The notes beneath the pieces are model-generated. The model made no database searches, was not told where the DNA came from, and saw only the letters and a list, made by a program, of their open reading frames with translations. 64,000 nucleotides of DNA, taken from contig NW_025408671.1 in the NCBI RefSeq assembly GCF_020360975.1, positions 1,860,001 to 1,924,000 of the forward strand, in the 5' to 3' direction. Both the position numbers and the translations under genes were made by a program. Positions 43,315 through 53,690 of the stretch are shown piece by piece; within the stretch, counting starts at the first letter, position 1; the number at the start of each line of letters is the position of its first letter. The DNA is from Hirsutella rhossiliensis (Eukaryota > Ascomycota > Sordariomycetes > Hypocreales > Ophiocordycipitaceae).

Positions 43315-45066
43315 ATGGCCGACCCGTCCTCCCAGTCCCAGGCCACTGAGTCGTCCCCACACCAGGTGAGTGCCATCCCAATACTTGCCTTGAAAGTCGG
43401 CTCCGCTCACCGCTCGACAGTTGTCCTCCACCCCGGCTGCGCCGACATCGACCCCGTCCTCGACTCCTGTCCCTCATCTGCCCTCTCCCGCGCCCTTGCT
43501 CCGGCCTGCAATCCCTGGCGGGCGCAGTGGCGGAGGTCGCACACCCAGACTCGGCTTGGCAATACCTCCCTCGCCCAATGTTAAGCCCGTTGGTAATCAG
43601 CCTGCTGTGACCAGGCCGCCGCTTCCGACGCTACACCTGGCCACGCCCAAGGGCAGTCAGATTGTCCCTCACGAGCAACCTCCCAGACATCAGGGCATTC
43701 AGCCTGGCCACTCGGCTGATGGTGGCAGCGAGAGCAGTGCCGCCCATTCCAGGTCTGGTAGTTTTGGGCCCTTGGACGGCCGCACTAGCAATCCGACTTC
43801 CGCCGGCTCCCAGTACTCGGCCTTGTCGTTTGCGTCACAGTATGGCATTCCCGTGACCAGGGCCCAAGGAACTCCAGACCCGGTGTCGGCGGTGGGGTCA
43901 ATGTACTCGGAGAGAAGCGAGGGCGGCGTCGCCATGGAGAGAGACGGCAGCCTGCAAGGGCTTGAGGCCTTTGATCAGCTTAGCCTGGACAAGGCGAGAA
44001 ACGCCGACGTCGACGAACTGGATGATGAGGGGTGGAGAATAGCAAGTACGGAAAGGAGAATCAAGGAATTGGGCAATCTGGGCGAAGGTGCTGGAGGAGC
44101 AGTCACCAAATGCATGCTCAAGGGCGGCAAGACGGTGTTTGCATTAAAGGTAAGCAGTCGATGGGTCCAGCAGGCGGCCTGCAGAAGCTAACGTGAACGT
44201 TGCAGGTCATCACCACCAACCCTGACCCAGACGTTAAGAAGCAGATCGTTAGGGAGCTGGGGTTCAACAAGGAGTGTGCGTCGGAGCACATTTGCCGGTA
44301 CTACGGAGCTTTCGTCGACTCGTCCACAGCCACCATCTCCATCGCCATGGAGTTTTGCGAGGGCGGCTCCCTGGACAGCATCTACAAAGAAGTCAAGCGT
44401 CTGGGGGGTCGAACTGGCGAAAAGGTTCTGGGCAAGATTGCCGAGGGCGTCCTCAGCGGGCTCACGTACCTCCACACGCGCCGAATCATCCACCGAGACA
44501 TTAAGCCCTCCAACATCCTCCTGTGTCGAGACGGGGCTGTCAAGCTGTGCGACTTTGGCGTCTCGGGCGACTTCGGCACCAAGGGCGAGGCCAACACGTT
44601 CATCGGTACCAGCTACTACATGGCTCCGGAACGAATCACCGGCCAGTCGTATACCATCACCTCTGATGTCTGGTCCACGGGTGTAACTCTGCTTGAGGTT
44701 GCTCAGCACCGCTTCCCCTTCCCGGCCGACGGGACCGAGATGCAGCCGCGAGCTGGCTTGATTGACCTGTTGACGTACATTGTCCGTCAGCCGGTGCCCA
44801 AGCTTAAGGACGAGCCGGACATGGATGTATACTGGAGCGACAACTTCAAGTACTTCATCGAGTGCTGGTACGTGCAACAGCGCCGAAACACTCTTCTTTT
44901 GTCATGTACTGACTATTGAGACAGCTTGGAAAAACAACCCACTCGCCGAGCCAGCCCCTGGAAGATGATGGAACACCCGTGGATGGTGGACATGCGGTCG
45001 AAGCGTGTCAACATGGTCAAGTACCTATCCTACGTGTGGGGCTGGGATGAGCAACGCGCGGCTTGA
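43315..45066 (+). CDS. MKK1: MAP kinase kinase of the cell-wall-integrity pathway
   Basis: Four exons (43315-43365, 43421-44149, 44206-44867, 44925-45066) give 527 aa; introns are 55, 56 and 57 nt. The N-terminal 220 residues are Pro/Ser/Thr-rich and low complexity. The kinase domain begins with the Gly loop GEGAGGAV at 238-245, catalytic Lys260 in [12 protein letters not shown] at 356-363, DFGVSG at 376-381, and an activation loop [12 protein letters not shown] with phosphorylatable Thr residues. The Mkk1/Mkk2 (Neurospora MEK-1 type) assignment follows from this loop and the long N-terminus. It is expected to relay from a Bck1-like MAPKKK to a Slt2/Mps1-like MAPK. The C-terminus after [10 protein letters not shown] is short, as in fungal members. 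Confidence 0.93.
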
Positions 45067-45513
45067 TCGCCATGGGAAGAGGAGGGGGCAATATTCTAAT
45101 ACTATGAATACACTGCGACATGACCAGCAGGGGGCTGCCTTTGCGAGTTGCGGAGCACGAAACACTGTCATCTTGGACAGGCTGACAATAGGACAGCTAG
45201 CGCTGGATGTATCGGCGAGGGCCGAGAGGAACTCGTCGCGGTATGTCTGAACAGTGTTGGGGAAAGCCAAATGATGATTACGAAAACACGTCACGGATTC
45301 GGGAAGAAAGTATTCAAATGTCAGCCTGGCTAAGCGGATAGGATACCTTGCATGGATCGAATACACGCGTCTGAGGCGTTTTTTCTCCTCTGCAAGATGG
45401 TTGATTGTCCTGCGATTTTCGCTTGACATTTGTTCACAACTGCTCCAAGAGGTGGGGACGAGATATCCCAGGCAGAGATTTATGCAAAGTAGCGACTCTC
45501 TCCATGTCCGTCT
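45067..45513. other. Convergent spacer between MKK1 and PUS7
   Basis: This 0.45-kb stretch holds the transcript ends of two convergent genes. No gene or repeat was seen. Confidence 0.5.
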
Positions 45514-47833
45514 TCACCCCGCCTCCGTCTGGGCCTGGGCATCGGCGTTGGTATCGTCGGGCAGGTCGCCCATGAGTTCCCTCAGGACCACGGTCGCGTA
45601 GGCGCTGCTCCCGAGCTGGAACTTGAGCACGGCAGCAACCTTGACGTCGGCGCCGCCAGCCGGGGGAGCCTCCTTGTCCCCCTCCCCCTCTTCCTTGGCC
45701 GCCTGCTCTTTGTCGGCACGCTGGTCCGTTTTTTCGGCCACCCCAGCGTCATCCACCTTGAGCCTCTTGCTCGCGGCGCCCCCGTCGGCGGCGGCGTCGT
45801 CGTCGCCGCGCTTGCGCCTGCCACCGCTCTTCCTGGCGGCCCGGACGAGGTCCAGGTCCGTGGGGTGCATCTGCTCGACATCGTCCGAGTAGAGCCGGAA
45901 GTCGACCGAGGGCGCGGCGAGGAAGCGACTCATGAGCTTGCGATACCGGCCGGGGAGGCTGAACTCGCGTCGGAGGCGCCGCATGTTATGCGGGTCCAGG
46001 CCGCCGTTTTCCTCGCGAGCCATGAACTCTTGATAAAAGTCGCCAATCTCGTTGTCCGGGTACACGACGTCGTAGCCGGGCAACGGCAGCACGACGTCGT
46101 GGATGGTGTAGCGGCCACTCGAGGCCTCCTCCTCCGTCAGGGGCCTGGCGCGCACGCTTGGCTCGTCGCCGTCCTCGACGGGGTTGACAATGTCGTCGCC
46201 GTCCTGGTCCTGGCCACTGACGAGGGGAGCGGCCTCGGTCTCGGCAATCACGAGGTCGCCCTGGACGACCTTGTCGCCGTGGAGCTCCCACCGCCGGCTT
46301 GCGGCGTGGTTCCAGACATGAGACTGGTAGGCGTGGAGGTACATGGACCGCAGGCCCCTCGTGATATGCGTCAGCGCGCCGCCGTAGTCCTTCATCGAGC
46401 CCGTGCCCGGCTTTGTCAGGTGGCGGACAATGCACGACTCGGCCGCGAACCTGCCGGGCATGATTTTGGCCGCCTTTTCCGGGTCCTGGCCCGTCTTGAA
46501 CAGCATGCAGGCGTGATGGCGCGCGTACTGATCCCTTTTGACGGCCTCGGCGGGCACCTCGCCGCTGGCCGCTCGAGAAGATATCTCTTCATCGTAGCTT
46601 AAAAGAGCCATGACGGCGTCTTCCCACTTGCCTCCGATAATCAGCTTTCCAATCTCGTGCGTCCCGATTTGGTATGTGCCGAATCGCTGGTGTCCAAAGT
46701 AGTTGATCCAGCCGCGGGAGGCCATGAGATCCAGGGCCGCCTGGACTTGTGTCTTGAGCGCCTCGAGCCTCTCGGCCGGGGTCCGCTCTGTAGGCTCGCC
46801 CACAATCTTGCAGTTTTTGATCACAATCACGAACTCGTTGCCCAGAAGCTGGCCGAGATTGATCGACTCGTCTCGGTATTCATAGTCGCCCGTCTCTATG
46901 CCCCAGAGCTTGGAGCTGCAGCCAGCCAGGGCTCGCTGCCGGACGTGCCGCACGGAGCATCGCTGGGCCGTCGATGCGCGTCGGTCTTTGGTTCCGGCGT
47001 ACCCGACTGATTGAGGCTTGATGCGTAGAACACGTGCGATCTGGTTCACGGCATCCATGGTGTCGCGGTTATCCTTGTAGATTGTGAAATGAAGGTATTC
47101 ACCGGTGGGTTTATCTTCCCTCAGCTCACGAGCTCCGCGGCCCCTCTTCTTACCCTTTCTCAACGACACTCTCGTGGCGAGTATGGCTCCCGATGCGTCT
47201 GTGCTGGTTTCTATCGTGGACTTGAAGATGCGGCGAACTTCGCCGTGTATCTGGGCCCGCTTGGACTTGTCATCCATGGGTTCCGACATGACTGAGGTGG
47301 TCTTTTCTCCGTCTGTGCCGCTACCGCCCTGGTAGAACTGCACCAGGTCGTTGGCGAACTTGTCACCAGCCAAGCCTGAGAGGATAGCCACGTCCTCCGG
47401 GGATACCTCCTTGGTTTGTTCCTCTTGGGCGGGCTCGACGCATTTGGTGCTCTCGGGAGTGTCTTTTTCCGTGCGAGATGCTTCGGAAGCCTGTGCGGGC
47501 GCCTCTTGCGGCGGCTGTCATGTGCATAAGCTCGTGGGACACGGCCCAAAATTCGGATCTCGTCGCTCACTTGTGCCTGTCCGTTGGCTGCTCCGATGTG
47601 GGACAGGTGAACGACTTTGCCATCCTTGCCAATCTCATTGACTTGAAAGTCGGAGAATCTGCAAATCCTTCAGTGCACTGGGCTTTGGAGTTCCAGGGCC
47701 AGCTTGCGCCTACTCACCGCACCCGTTGATCGCCGGTCCAGGCCAAAGCTAGCGGAGTGGCACGCTGCGTGATGCCGATTGAGCGCGAATGAGACGCGCC
47801 GCCGCGCACAGAGAATTGCGCCTGATCAGCCAT
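45514..47833 (-). CDS. PUS7: tRNA/RNA pseudouridine synthase Pus7 (TruD family)
   Basis: Three exons (47718-47833, 47571-47658, 45514-47514) give 734 aa; introns are 59 and 56 nt. The first exon starts MADQAQFSV and the splice at 47718/47658 gives the conserved SDFQVNEIGKDGK opening of TruD proteins. The catalytic Asp245 lies in VGYAGTKDRRA. GNEFVIVIKN, INYFGHQRFG and the AYQSHVWN segment follow in the usual order. The C-terminus has a charged Ala/Lys/Glu insert (encoded at 45660-45840) before the final strand AVLKFQLGSSAYATVVLRE. Pus7 makes pseudouridine in tRNA, U2 snRNA and mRNA at UNUAR-type sites. The spliced start was chosen because the long exon alone lacks the N-terminal motif. Confidence 0.93.
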
Positions 47834-48452
47834 TGCGAGGTGTCGCTACTGCACCTCCGTGAAGTAGTGCTACAGGGAGGCGGTGATGTTCAAGACGACT
47901 TGTGTGGATTTGGAAGCTCTGATGACGGCCGCGGGGCGATTTTTGCGACCGAAACCATACTGCCGGCGCTTTAGGCGATTAAGTCAATTGAAGTAGGCGG
48001 TCAGAGGCGAGAGCACTTAACAGGCAGGCGGTGAGCGGAAAGCCCCACGCCCATTTGGCTCCAGGGTAGATTGTCAACGACGCCTCAACACCATCACGCA
48101 GATGGCATACAATCCTACATGGGCTGCCATCGAAGTTGTTCCGGTTGATGGAATCCTCCCCTCTTCTTTACGAAAGTGTGATAGCATGACTTTTACACAA
48201 TGATTTGTGTTGCTCAGCAACAACATTGGCTGGGCGAAAATTGATTGCTGAACTGAGCGTGTTCCTCGCTTCTGCTTCTCATCATATGCAATGCTCCAGC
48301 GGTGAAGAAGGCTCACGTTGACGGGCTGGGCCACTGCTGCCCGTTCTTGTCCATGAAGCGTTAGGCAGGCCCGGGACGACACGCTCCATTTCCCACCTTG
48401 ACCCTGTCCCTCAAACCCTTAACAGCCCCTACGCATCTACCCGCATCCATAT
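47834..48452. promoter_or_regulatory. Divergent promoter region of PUS7 and the SRA-domain gene
   Basis: This 0.6-kb stretch lies between two divergent start codons and should hold both promoters. It is moderately GC-rich without repeats. No further gene was seen. Confidence 0.5.
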
Positions 48453-49887
48453 ATGGCTCTTTGGCCAGCCACTCAGCCCAACTATGGAGCGTCGCACCCT
48501 GCTGTGAGCCGGCCCCAAGGACCTACGACCCCTTTGCTCGGCGTCTTGGCCGTCCCCACCCGCCACACTTGTCGCGATTCAGGCGACAGCCCAAGGGACT
48601 CTCGTTCTCGAGGCGCGTCAGCACCCTGGGGAGGCGTGGACACTTTCTCGGCTGACGGCCTGCCTCTAGCCTTGTTATCGAAACTCCACTCAGCCGGGCT
48701 GGTCAGATTCGACGACGTTTCTCGAAAGGCCTGCCTGAACGAGGAAGCCTTGCTGGAGCTTTGTGACGCCGCCCGAGCAGGTCTTGTAGAGGGCAGCACG
48801 ACGGAGGCTGTTGCCGAGAAAGTGACGAGGTTTCTGCGCGCCGCCGTCAAGGACGAAAACCATGGCATGGCGACGATTGAGCTTTCAACAATCACAAATA
48901 CCCGTCTAGACAAGCTCGTCGCCGACCTTCAGAGCCCAGAGAACCTTGTCGGGACAACTCTACCCCATCTCTGGCGAGACTGTGCCGCCAGCGAGAGATT
49001 GCAGCGGCAGTGGCGGGCACGATTCCGTGAGAAGTATTTTGATATTGACCAGACAAGGTATTCGAACCTGTCGAAGCAGGGACTGCTTCGACGCGTCACC
49101 TTTGACGACAGAGAAGGGAGAAACAGTGAACTGTGGCGCGCAATCGCATGTGAAGTCCTGTCAGGGGGCCAGGGCAACATGCAGTTCGAGGCAGGACAGT
49201 AAGTGAATGCCGAGTTTGCCAACAACGACGCTGTGCGCAGCTGACGCGGGTTTCAGCTAGTGGTTGAACCTGGCCTGCGCAAACAGGGACGGCATCGTGG
49301 ACAGCGCTGTGGAGAAGCCGACCAAGGGGCCATACCATGTGACAGCTCTCCCTCTCCTGAGCGGGAGGGAGGACCTCTCCTCACCCGTCGGGACAGTCAA
49401 GTACGCGCGAGAGGGCCCCCTCTTTCATATGCATCTGTCTCTCCTGTCGCAGGTCGGCACCCAGATTCGGATCCTGAGGGGATATTGCCTCAGGAGCCCG
49501 CTCGCCCCCAAGGCAGGGATTCGATACGACGGCCTGTAAGACTACGACGGCGTCGTTTGGGAGAGTGTCCCGACTGACGGTCATAGCTACTACATACGCC
49601 AATACAGCCTCAAACAGAATAACCAGACGGGCCTGCACCGCGTCGTCCTGACACTCGAGCGAGTCCGGGGCCAGCGATCGTTGCAGGACATTGCAGCAAT
49701 CCCTCGGCCGTCCCAGCTGGACGACTGGCAACTCTTTGAGAAGTACGAGGGGGAGATGATTCGGCAGAAGCGAGGCGACCAAGGCTTCCTGGAGTGGAAA
49801 ACGGCCAAGGCAGAGGAGAGAATCAACCTCGAGCAGTGGAGGAGGACGCTTGAGCTGAGGGCAGAGCTCAAGTGTGGGTGGGACTGA
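48453..49887 (+). CDS. SRA/YDG-type domain protein (UHRF1-like SRA fold)
   Basis: Preferred exons 48453-49198, 49287-49535 and 49587-49887 give 431 aa. The last intron (51 nt, GTAAGA, GACTGAC branch, CATAG) gives IRYDGLYYIRQY, containing the YDGLY signature of the SRA/YDG domain. Upstream of it are VTALPLL, HLSLLSQVG and IRILRGYCL. After it come LHRVVLTLERV, IPRPSQLDDW and a charged helix with EEWxR-like EQWRR. The first 150 residues are less conserved. The 5' junction is uncertain: the frame WLNLACANRDGIVDS just before 49287 looks conserved but is preceded by an in-frame TAG at 49258-49260, so I used the AAACAG acceptor at 49286. SRA domains bind modified or hemimethylated DNA in other eukaryotes; in fungi the ligand is unknown. 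Confidence 0.72.
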
Positions 49888-50193
49888 GTCGAAGTGGCGC
49901 ATCGTTGCTGTCACAGACCGAGGTCTAGGACGGCGTCTCAGATGCCGGGAAGTGAAGAAGAAATTGTGTATAAAGGAGAAGAAAATCCAAAGTAAATTCG
50001 CGATACCGCCGAGGGGTCTGCTGCCCCCTGGCTTCACGATGGACTCCTGGGCAATATGCATTTACAAGGTGGCAGTTTTAGTCACATACTCCCAAGGCGG
50101 GGCAGTTTGAGCTGGAAAAAAGAGGAACCTCTGGCCCACCAACCCAGCTTCCTCTTCTCAGCCCGCCACGAAACATCGCGCGCTCGACTGAAG
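49888..50193. promoter_or_regulatory. Spacer between the SRA gene and PIN4
   Basis: This 0.3-kb stretch between tandem genes should hold the SRA transcript end and the compact PIN4 promoter. No other signal was recognised. Confidence 0.45.
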
Positions 50194-50747
50194 ATGGGCA
50201 AAAACGACAAGAAAGGCGGCGACAAGGCGGCGAGCAAGGGCAAAGGCAGCAGCGACAAGGAAGCGGGCGGCGGCGGCAAAGCCAAAGGCGCGCAGTCCAT
50301 CAACGTCCGCCACATCTTGGTATGCAGCCACAGCGCTCGGCAAGCAGCCTTCTGACTCGAGACGCAGTGCGAGAAGCACGCCAAAAAGGAAGAGGCCCTG
50401 GCCAAGCTCAACGAGGGCGTCAAGTTTGACGAGGTGGCCCGCAACTACTCCGAGGACAAGGCCAGGCAAGGTGATACCCCCAGAACCACCTCCCTCCCCA
50501 GTCGCGAACAGATATTGACTCTTATTCTTGCAGGAGGCTCGCTGGGGTGGAAGAGCAAGGGCAGCCTGGACCCCAAGTTTGAGGAGGCTGCCTTTGCGCT
50601 GGAGCCGAGCACGACCAGCAGTCCCAAGTTTGCCGAGGTCAAGACGGGCTTCGGCTATCACATCATCATGGTGGGTTGGTGGTCCGGCGAACACTCTGGC
50701 GACGGAGGACTAACAATCGCTTCGCCAAGGTCGAGGGGCGCAAATAG
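50194..50747 (+). CDS. PIN4: Parvulin-type peptidyl-prolyl isomerase PIN4/Par14
   Basis: Four exons (50194-50319, 50368-50470, 50534-50670, 50730-50747) give 127 aa; introns are 48, 63 and 59 nt and the last exon has only 18 nt. The N-terminal 38 residues are Lys/Gly/Ser-rich, as in human PIN4 where they bind DNA and pre-ribosomes. The parvulin domain shows INVRHILCEKH, a [17 protein letters not shown] core, GSLGWK, and the final [13 protein letters not shown]. The two family His residues (RHIL and YHIIM) are present. It catalyses prolyl cis-trans isomerisation and probably works in ribosome assembly, which suits its position beside two ribosomal protein genes. It converges on RPS12. Confidence 0.95.
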
Positions 50748-50972
50748 TGCCGGCAATTCACGGGTTACGCTCATCGATGCCGTAGTTTGGTCATGCCTTT
50801 TTTGTTCTTTTGTCTTTTTCCCCTTCATGCAGCATTGGCTCGAGGCCTGAACCCATCCAAATGCTAACCGAGGTGGCACGGGCATAGCCGCCGCCGAGTC
50901 GTTCCCAGCGGTTTTGCAAGCCCAACCCCGCGCCTCTATGCCCTTCAAAGCAGCTCCGAGCCCGCACGCATT

Positions 50973-51612
50973 TTACTGCGAAGTCTGGAAGTAGTTGAGC
51001 AGGATAGACCGCTCCTGCGACTCCTCACCCCAGTCCTTGACCACGACACAGGAGCAGTTGACCACCTTGCGGGCATTGCCCTCGCGGTCGAGAACACCTA
51101 TACACATTTTGTAAGCACACTGGATGCCGTTGGCCTCGGCGCCGGGGATTCACGTACAGAGACCGGCCCACTCGCCGAGCTGCTTGCCGTCCTGGACCTT
51201 GATGAGGGGGATCTTGTGCTCATCGCACAGCGCGACGACCAGTTTCTTGTAGGCCTCCTCCTCGCAGTTCTCGTTGAGGACGCACATGTGGGCCTGGCGA
51301 CGGTCGAGGGCCTTGGAAGCCTCGCGCAGACCGCGGGCAAGGCCGTCGTGCATGAGGGCGTGCTTCAGGACGCCCTTCAGAGCATCCAGGACGGACATCT
51401 GGCCCTTGGGGGCGTCGGCGGAAACCTCGACCTCATCGGCCGCGACCTCGGGGGCGTTGTTCTCTTCTACGTCCGACTTTTGGGCGATACCATGTTAGCG
51501 CTTTTTTCCCGCTTTCTCGCAGCGTCCGCTGTCGTTGCAAGCGCCGCGTCTCGATGCAATGCACTTGTAGAGTACAGGTTCCGGGGCAGTCGATGGAGGC
51601 GAGGCTCACCAT
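50973..51612 (-). CDS. RPS12: 40S ribosomal protein S12 (eS12)
   Basis: Three exons (51610-51612, 51158-51476, 50973-51097) give 148 aa. The first coding exon is only the ATG, directly followed by a GTGAGC donor; the 133-nt intron ends with a GCGCTAAC branch and an AAAG acceptor, giving [12 protein letters not shown]. The body has [33 protein letters not shown] and, across the second splice, [30 protein letters not shown], all typical of eS12. The small subunit protein sits at the beak near the A site. The start was chosen from family knowledge; the open frame alone would suggest a false start inside the intron. It is divergent from RPS22. Confidence 0.95.
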
Positions 51613-52217
51613 TTTGAAAATTTACTTTGTCGGGCGATCCTCGAAGATGATGTGTTGCAATGAAGGGAAAAGAGCTGAAGGAGTGTTTGGTGTGTGTCGA
51701 GAAAGGCACGAAAGGTGTCTGGGTTGGAGGGTCACGAGGATTTGCCGAAATCCACGCTCCAGTGCGCGCACATCCGTTAGGGCATTTTTGTGTGCACGGA
51801 CCACAAGGGCACAACAAATTCCCCACATCTGCGCTTCACCGAATGTGTGCGCCCGCGATTTTTTCTCTTGCCTGTCAGCATCGGTTACAATCCTTCTCTT
51901 CTCTTGACAACACCCAAGACACGGACCGTGCCGGAAACCTGCGAGGTATGTGGAAGCTTTCACGCTGCTGACCAGCGCCCCGAGTCTCCAGGACGATGCC
52001 TCTTGTCGTGGCGGGAGAGAGCAATCCCGAGCGCCGCCTCGCACCACCCGGGCTGGCGGACGCTCCCGATACGCTTCTCTCCTTCAGCAATGGGCGGCAG
52101 AACCCTCGTCGAGGGCACTCTCCTCGCTCATGGCCGCGTGAGGCTAACCCCGAGTTCGATGGCAGATACCTCATTTCCACCCTGACTTGAGAATCTCCAA
52201 CCCGACAAGCCGCCAAA
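51613..52217. promoter_or_regulatory. Bidirectional promoter of RPS12 and RPS22
   Basis: This 0.6-kb stretch separates the two divergent ribosomal protein genes. It contains TTAGGG near 51777 and AACCCT near 52101, which look like the telomere-repeat-type boxes often found before fungal ribosomal protein genes. It also has T/C-rich tracts around 51860-51905. Coordinated expression from this shared promoter is inferred. No gene was seen inside. Confidence 0.5.
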
Positions 52218-52809
52218 ATGGTCCGCACTTCGGTTCTCCACGATGCCCTCAACTCCATCAACAACGCCGAGAAGGCCGGCAAGCGCCAGGTCATGATCCG
52301 ACCCAGCTCCAAGGTCATTGTCAAGTTCCTCCAGGTCATGCAGCGTCACGGTACGTCTTGCCTGCATTTTTCTCTTGTCCCGTTCCTCGGCATGATAACT
52401 AGGGCGACGGCCGACTCTGCACCACGGCCCAGCCCCTATAAGTTGCCGATAGATTCAATTTCGCGGTGGTCTTAAACCTGTTGTCGTTCAGACTGCCAAT
52501 GTGTCAACTCGTCGAGTCCGTCGCTACATTGCTAACAAGCGCTTTGCAGGCTACATTGGCGAGTTCGAGGAGGTCGACGACCACCGATCGGGCAAGATCG
52601 TTGTCCAGCTCAACGGCCGCCTCAACAAGACGGGTGTCATCTCTCCCCGCTACAATGTCCGCCTGGCCGACCTCGAGAAGTGGGTTGTCAAGCTGCTGCC
52701 CGCCCGTCAATTCGGCTACGTCATCCTGACCACGTCGGCCGGCATCATGGACCACGAGGAGGCTCGCCGGAAGCACGTCGCTGGCAAGATCATTGGCTTC
52801 TTCTATTAG
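52218..52809 (+). CDS. RPS22: 40S ribosomal protein S22 (uS8)
   Basis: Two exons (52218-52350, 52550-52809) give 130 aa, exactly the eukaryotic uS8 length. Exon 1 encodes [19 protein letters not shown] and [20 protein letters not shown]. Exon 2 encodes [36 protein letters not shown] and the C-terminal [17 protein letters not shown] ending IIGFFY. The intron is 199 nt, the longest in the window, with a GCTAAC branch. uS8 is a primary 16S/18S rRNA-binding protein of the small-subunit body. Long introns in ribosomal protein genes may be regulatory or host small nucleolar RNAs. Confidence 0.97.
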
Positions 52810-53690
52810 ACGAAGGAATGGATGTAAAAGCTGCGGCATTGTCGGCGTTCCGGGGTGGTGATAAGGACTGTGGCCGAGAGCATCAGCAGTCTTTGGGATA
52901 GTAGCACAGCCGGGCACCATGAATGTGATTGCCACGCTCGCGCCGCCCGTGGGGCAAACAACGGTCCGCATTGATGTGATTTGATGCCGCGATGTGACAT
53001 ACCTTGACTTGAGCAAATCATGTCGTGGATAGCTGAAGCAGGGGCTGGTTCGTGCCCCGGCGAGTGTAGCGTGCTCAGGTATGCTTGAAACTACCATTTC
53101 GCTGCCAGATTGGGGGACTGTTTCCAGCTAGACGTTGGCTCCCACTCGAGGACAAATTGTTCCCCCGTTCCGAACCGGGGGTATTCGAAGCATCGCGAAG
53201 TAGCAGCATGAAGCTTCGCCCTCGACAAAGTGATGCGACGTCTTGTATCACAAGGCTTCAAAAGTACCGTCAGTCCGTCTTGACCATTACCTTAGTCAAG
53301 TTACTTTACGTATCTCGAAAGTAATACCCACTCCTACAGCACTGACGTTGGTGGATGTTTTGGCGGCTAAAAGCCCGATCGGTAACCGCCAGCGGGGCAG
53401 CTCTAACTGGAAACATCCGCCAACAACGTAAGGGAGGTACGGAGTACTTCGTACGGAGTACTTTGTACAGTACACACTAAAATGGTCGCTCTCGCGCCGC
53501 TTGCAGCCCGTCCAATAATCGCCAAGCTTCGAAACCATGAGGCGACTTTTGACATGAGACATCGCGCACCCTTCTCGCCATCTTTTTTCCCGTTGTTAGC
53601 TTTGGGGCCGCTGAAGCTGGAAGCCAGCCTATCGCTGCCGCAAGCCTCTCTGTTGCGTCTGGTGTGCCGCCATCACTGGCTCTCGTCCAT
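52810..53690. other. Intergenic region between RPS22 and the GT90 gene
   Basis: This 0.9-kb stretch holds the RPS22 transcript end and the GT90 promoter. A GC-rich hairpin (CCCCCG/CGGGGG stem) lies at 53162-53181. Two TACGGAGTAC copies lie at 53438-53447 and 53452-53461, followed by GTACAGTAC. No gene was seen. Confidence 0.5.
53438..53461 (+). repeat. Two close copies of the TACGGAGTAC motif
   Basis: TACGGAGTAC occurs at 53438-53447 and again at 53452-53461. The same motif or its reverse complement occurs at five other intergenic sites in the window (see findings). Confidence 0.85.
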
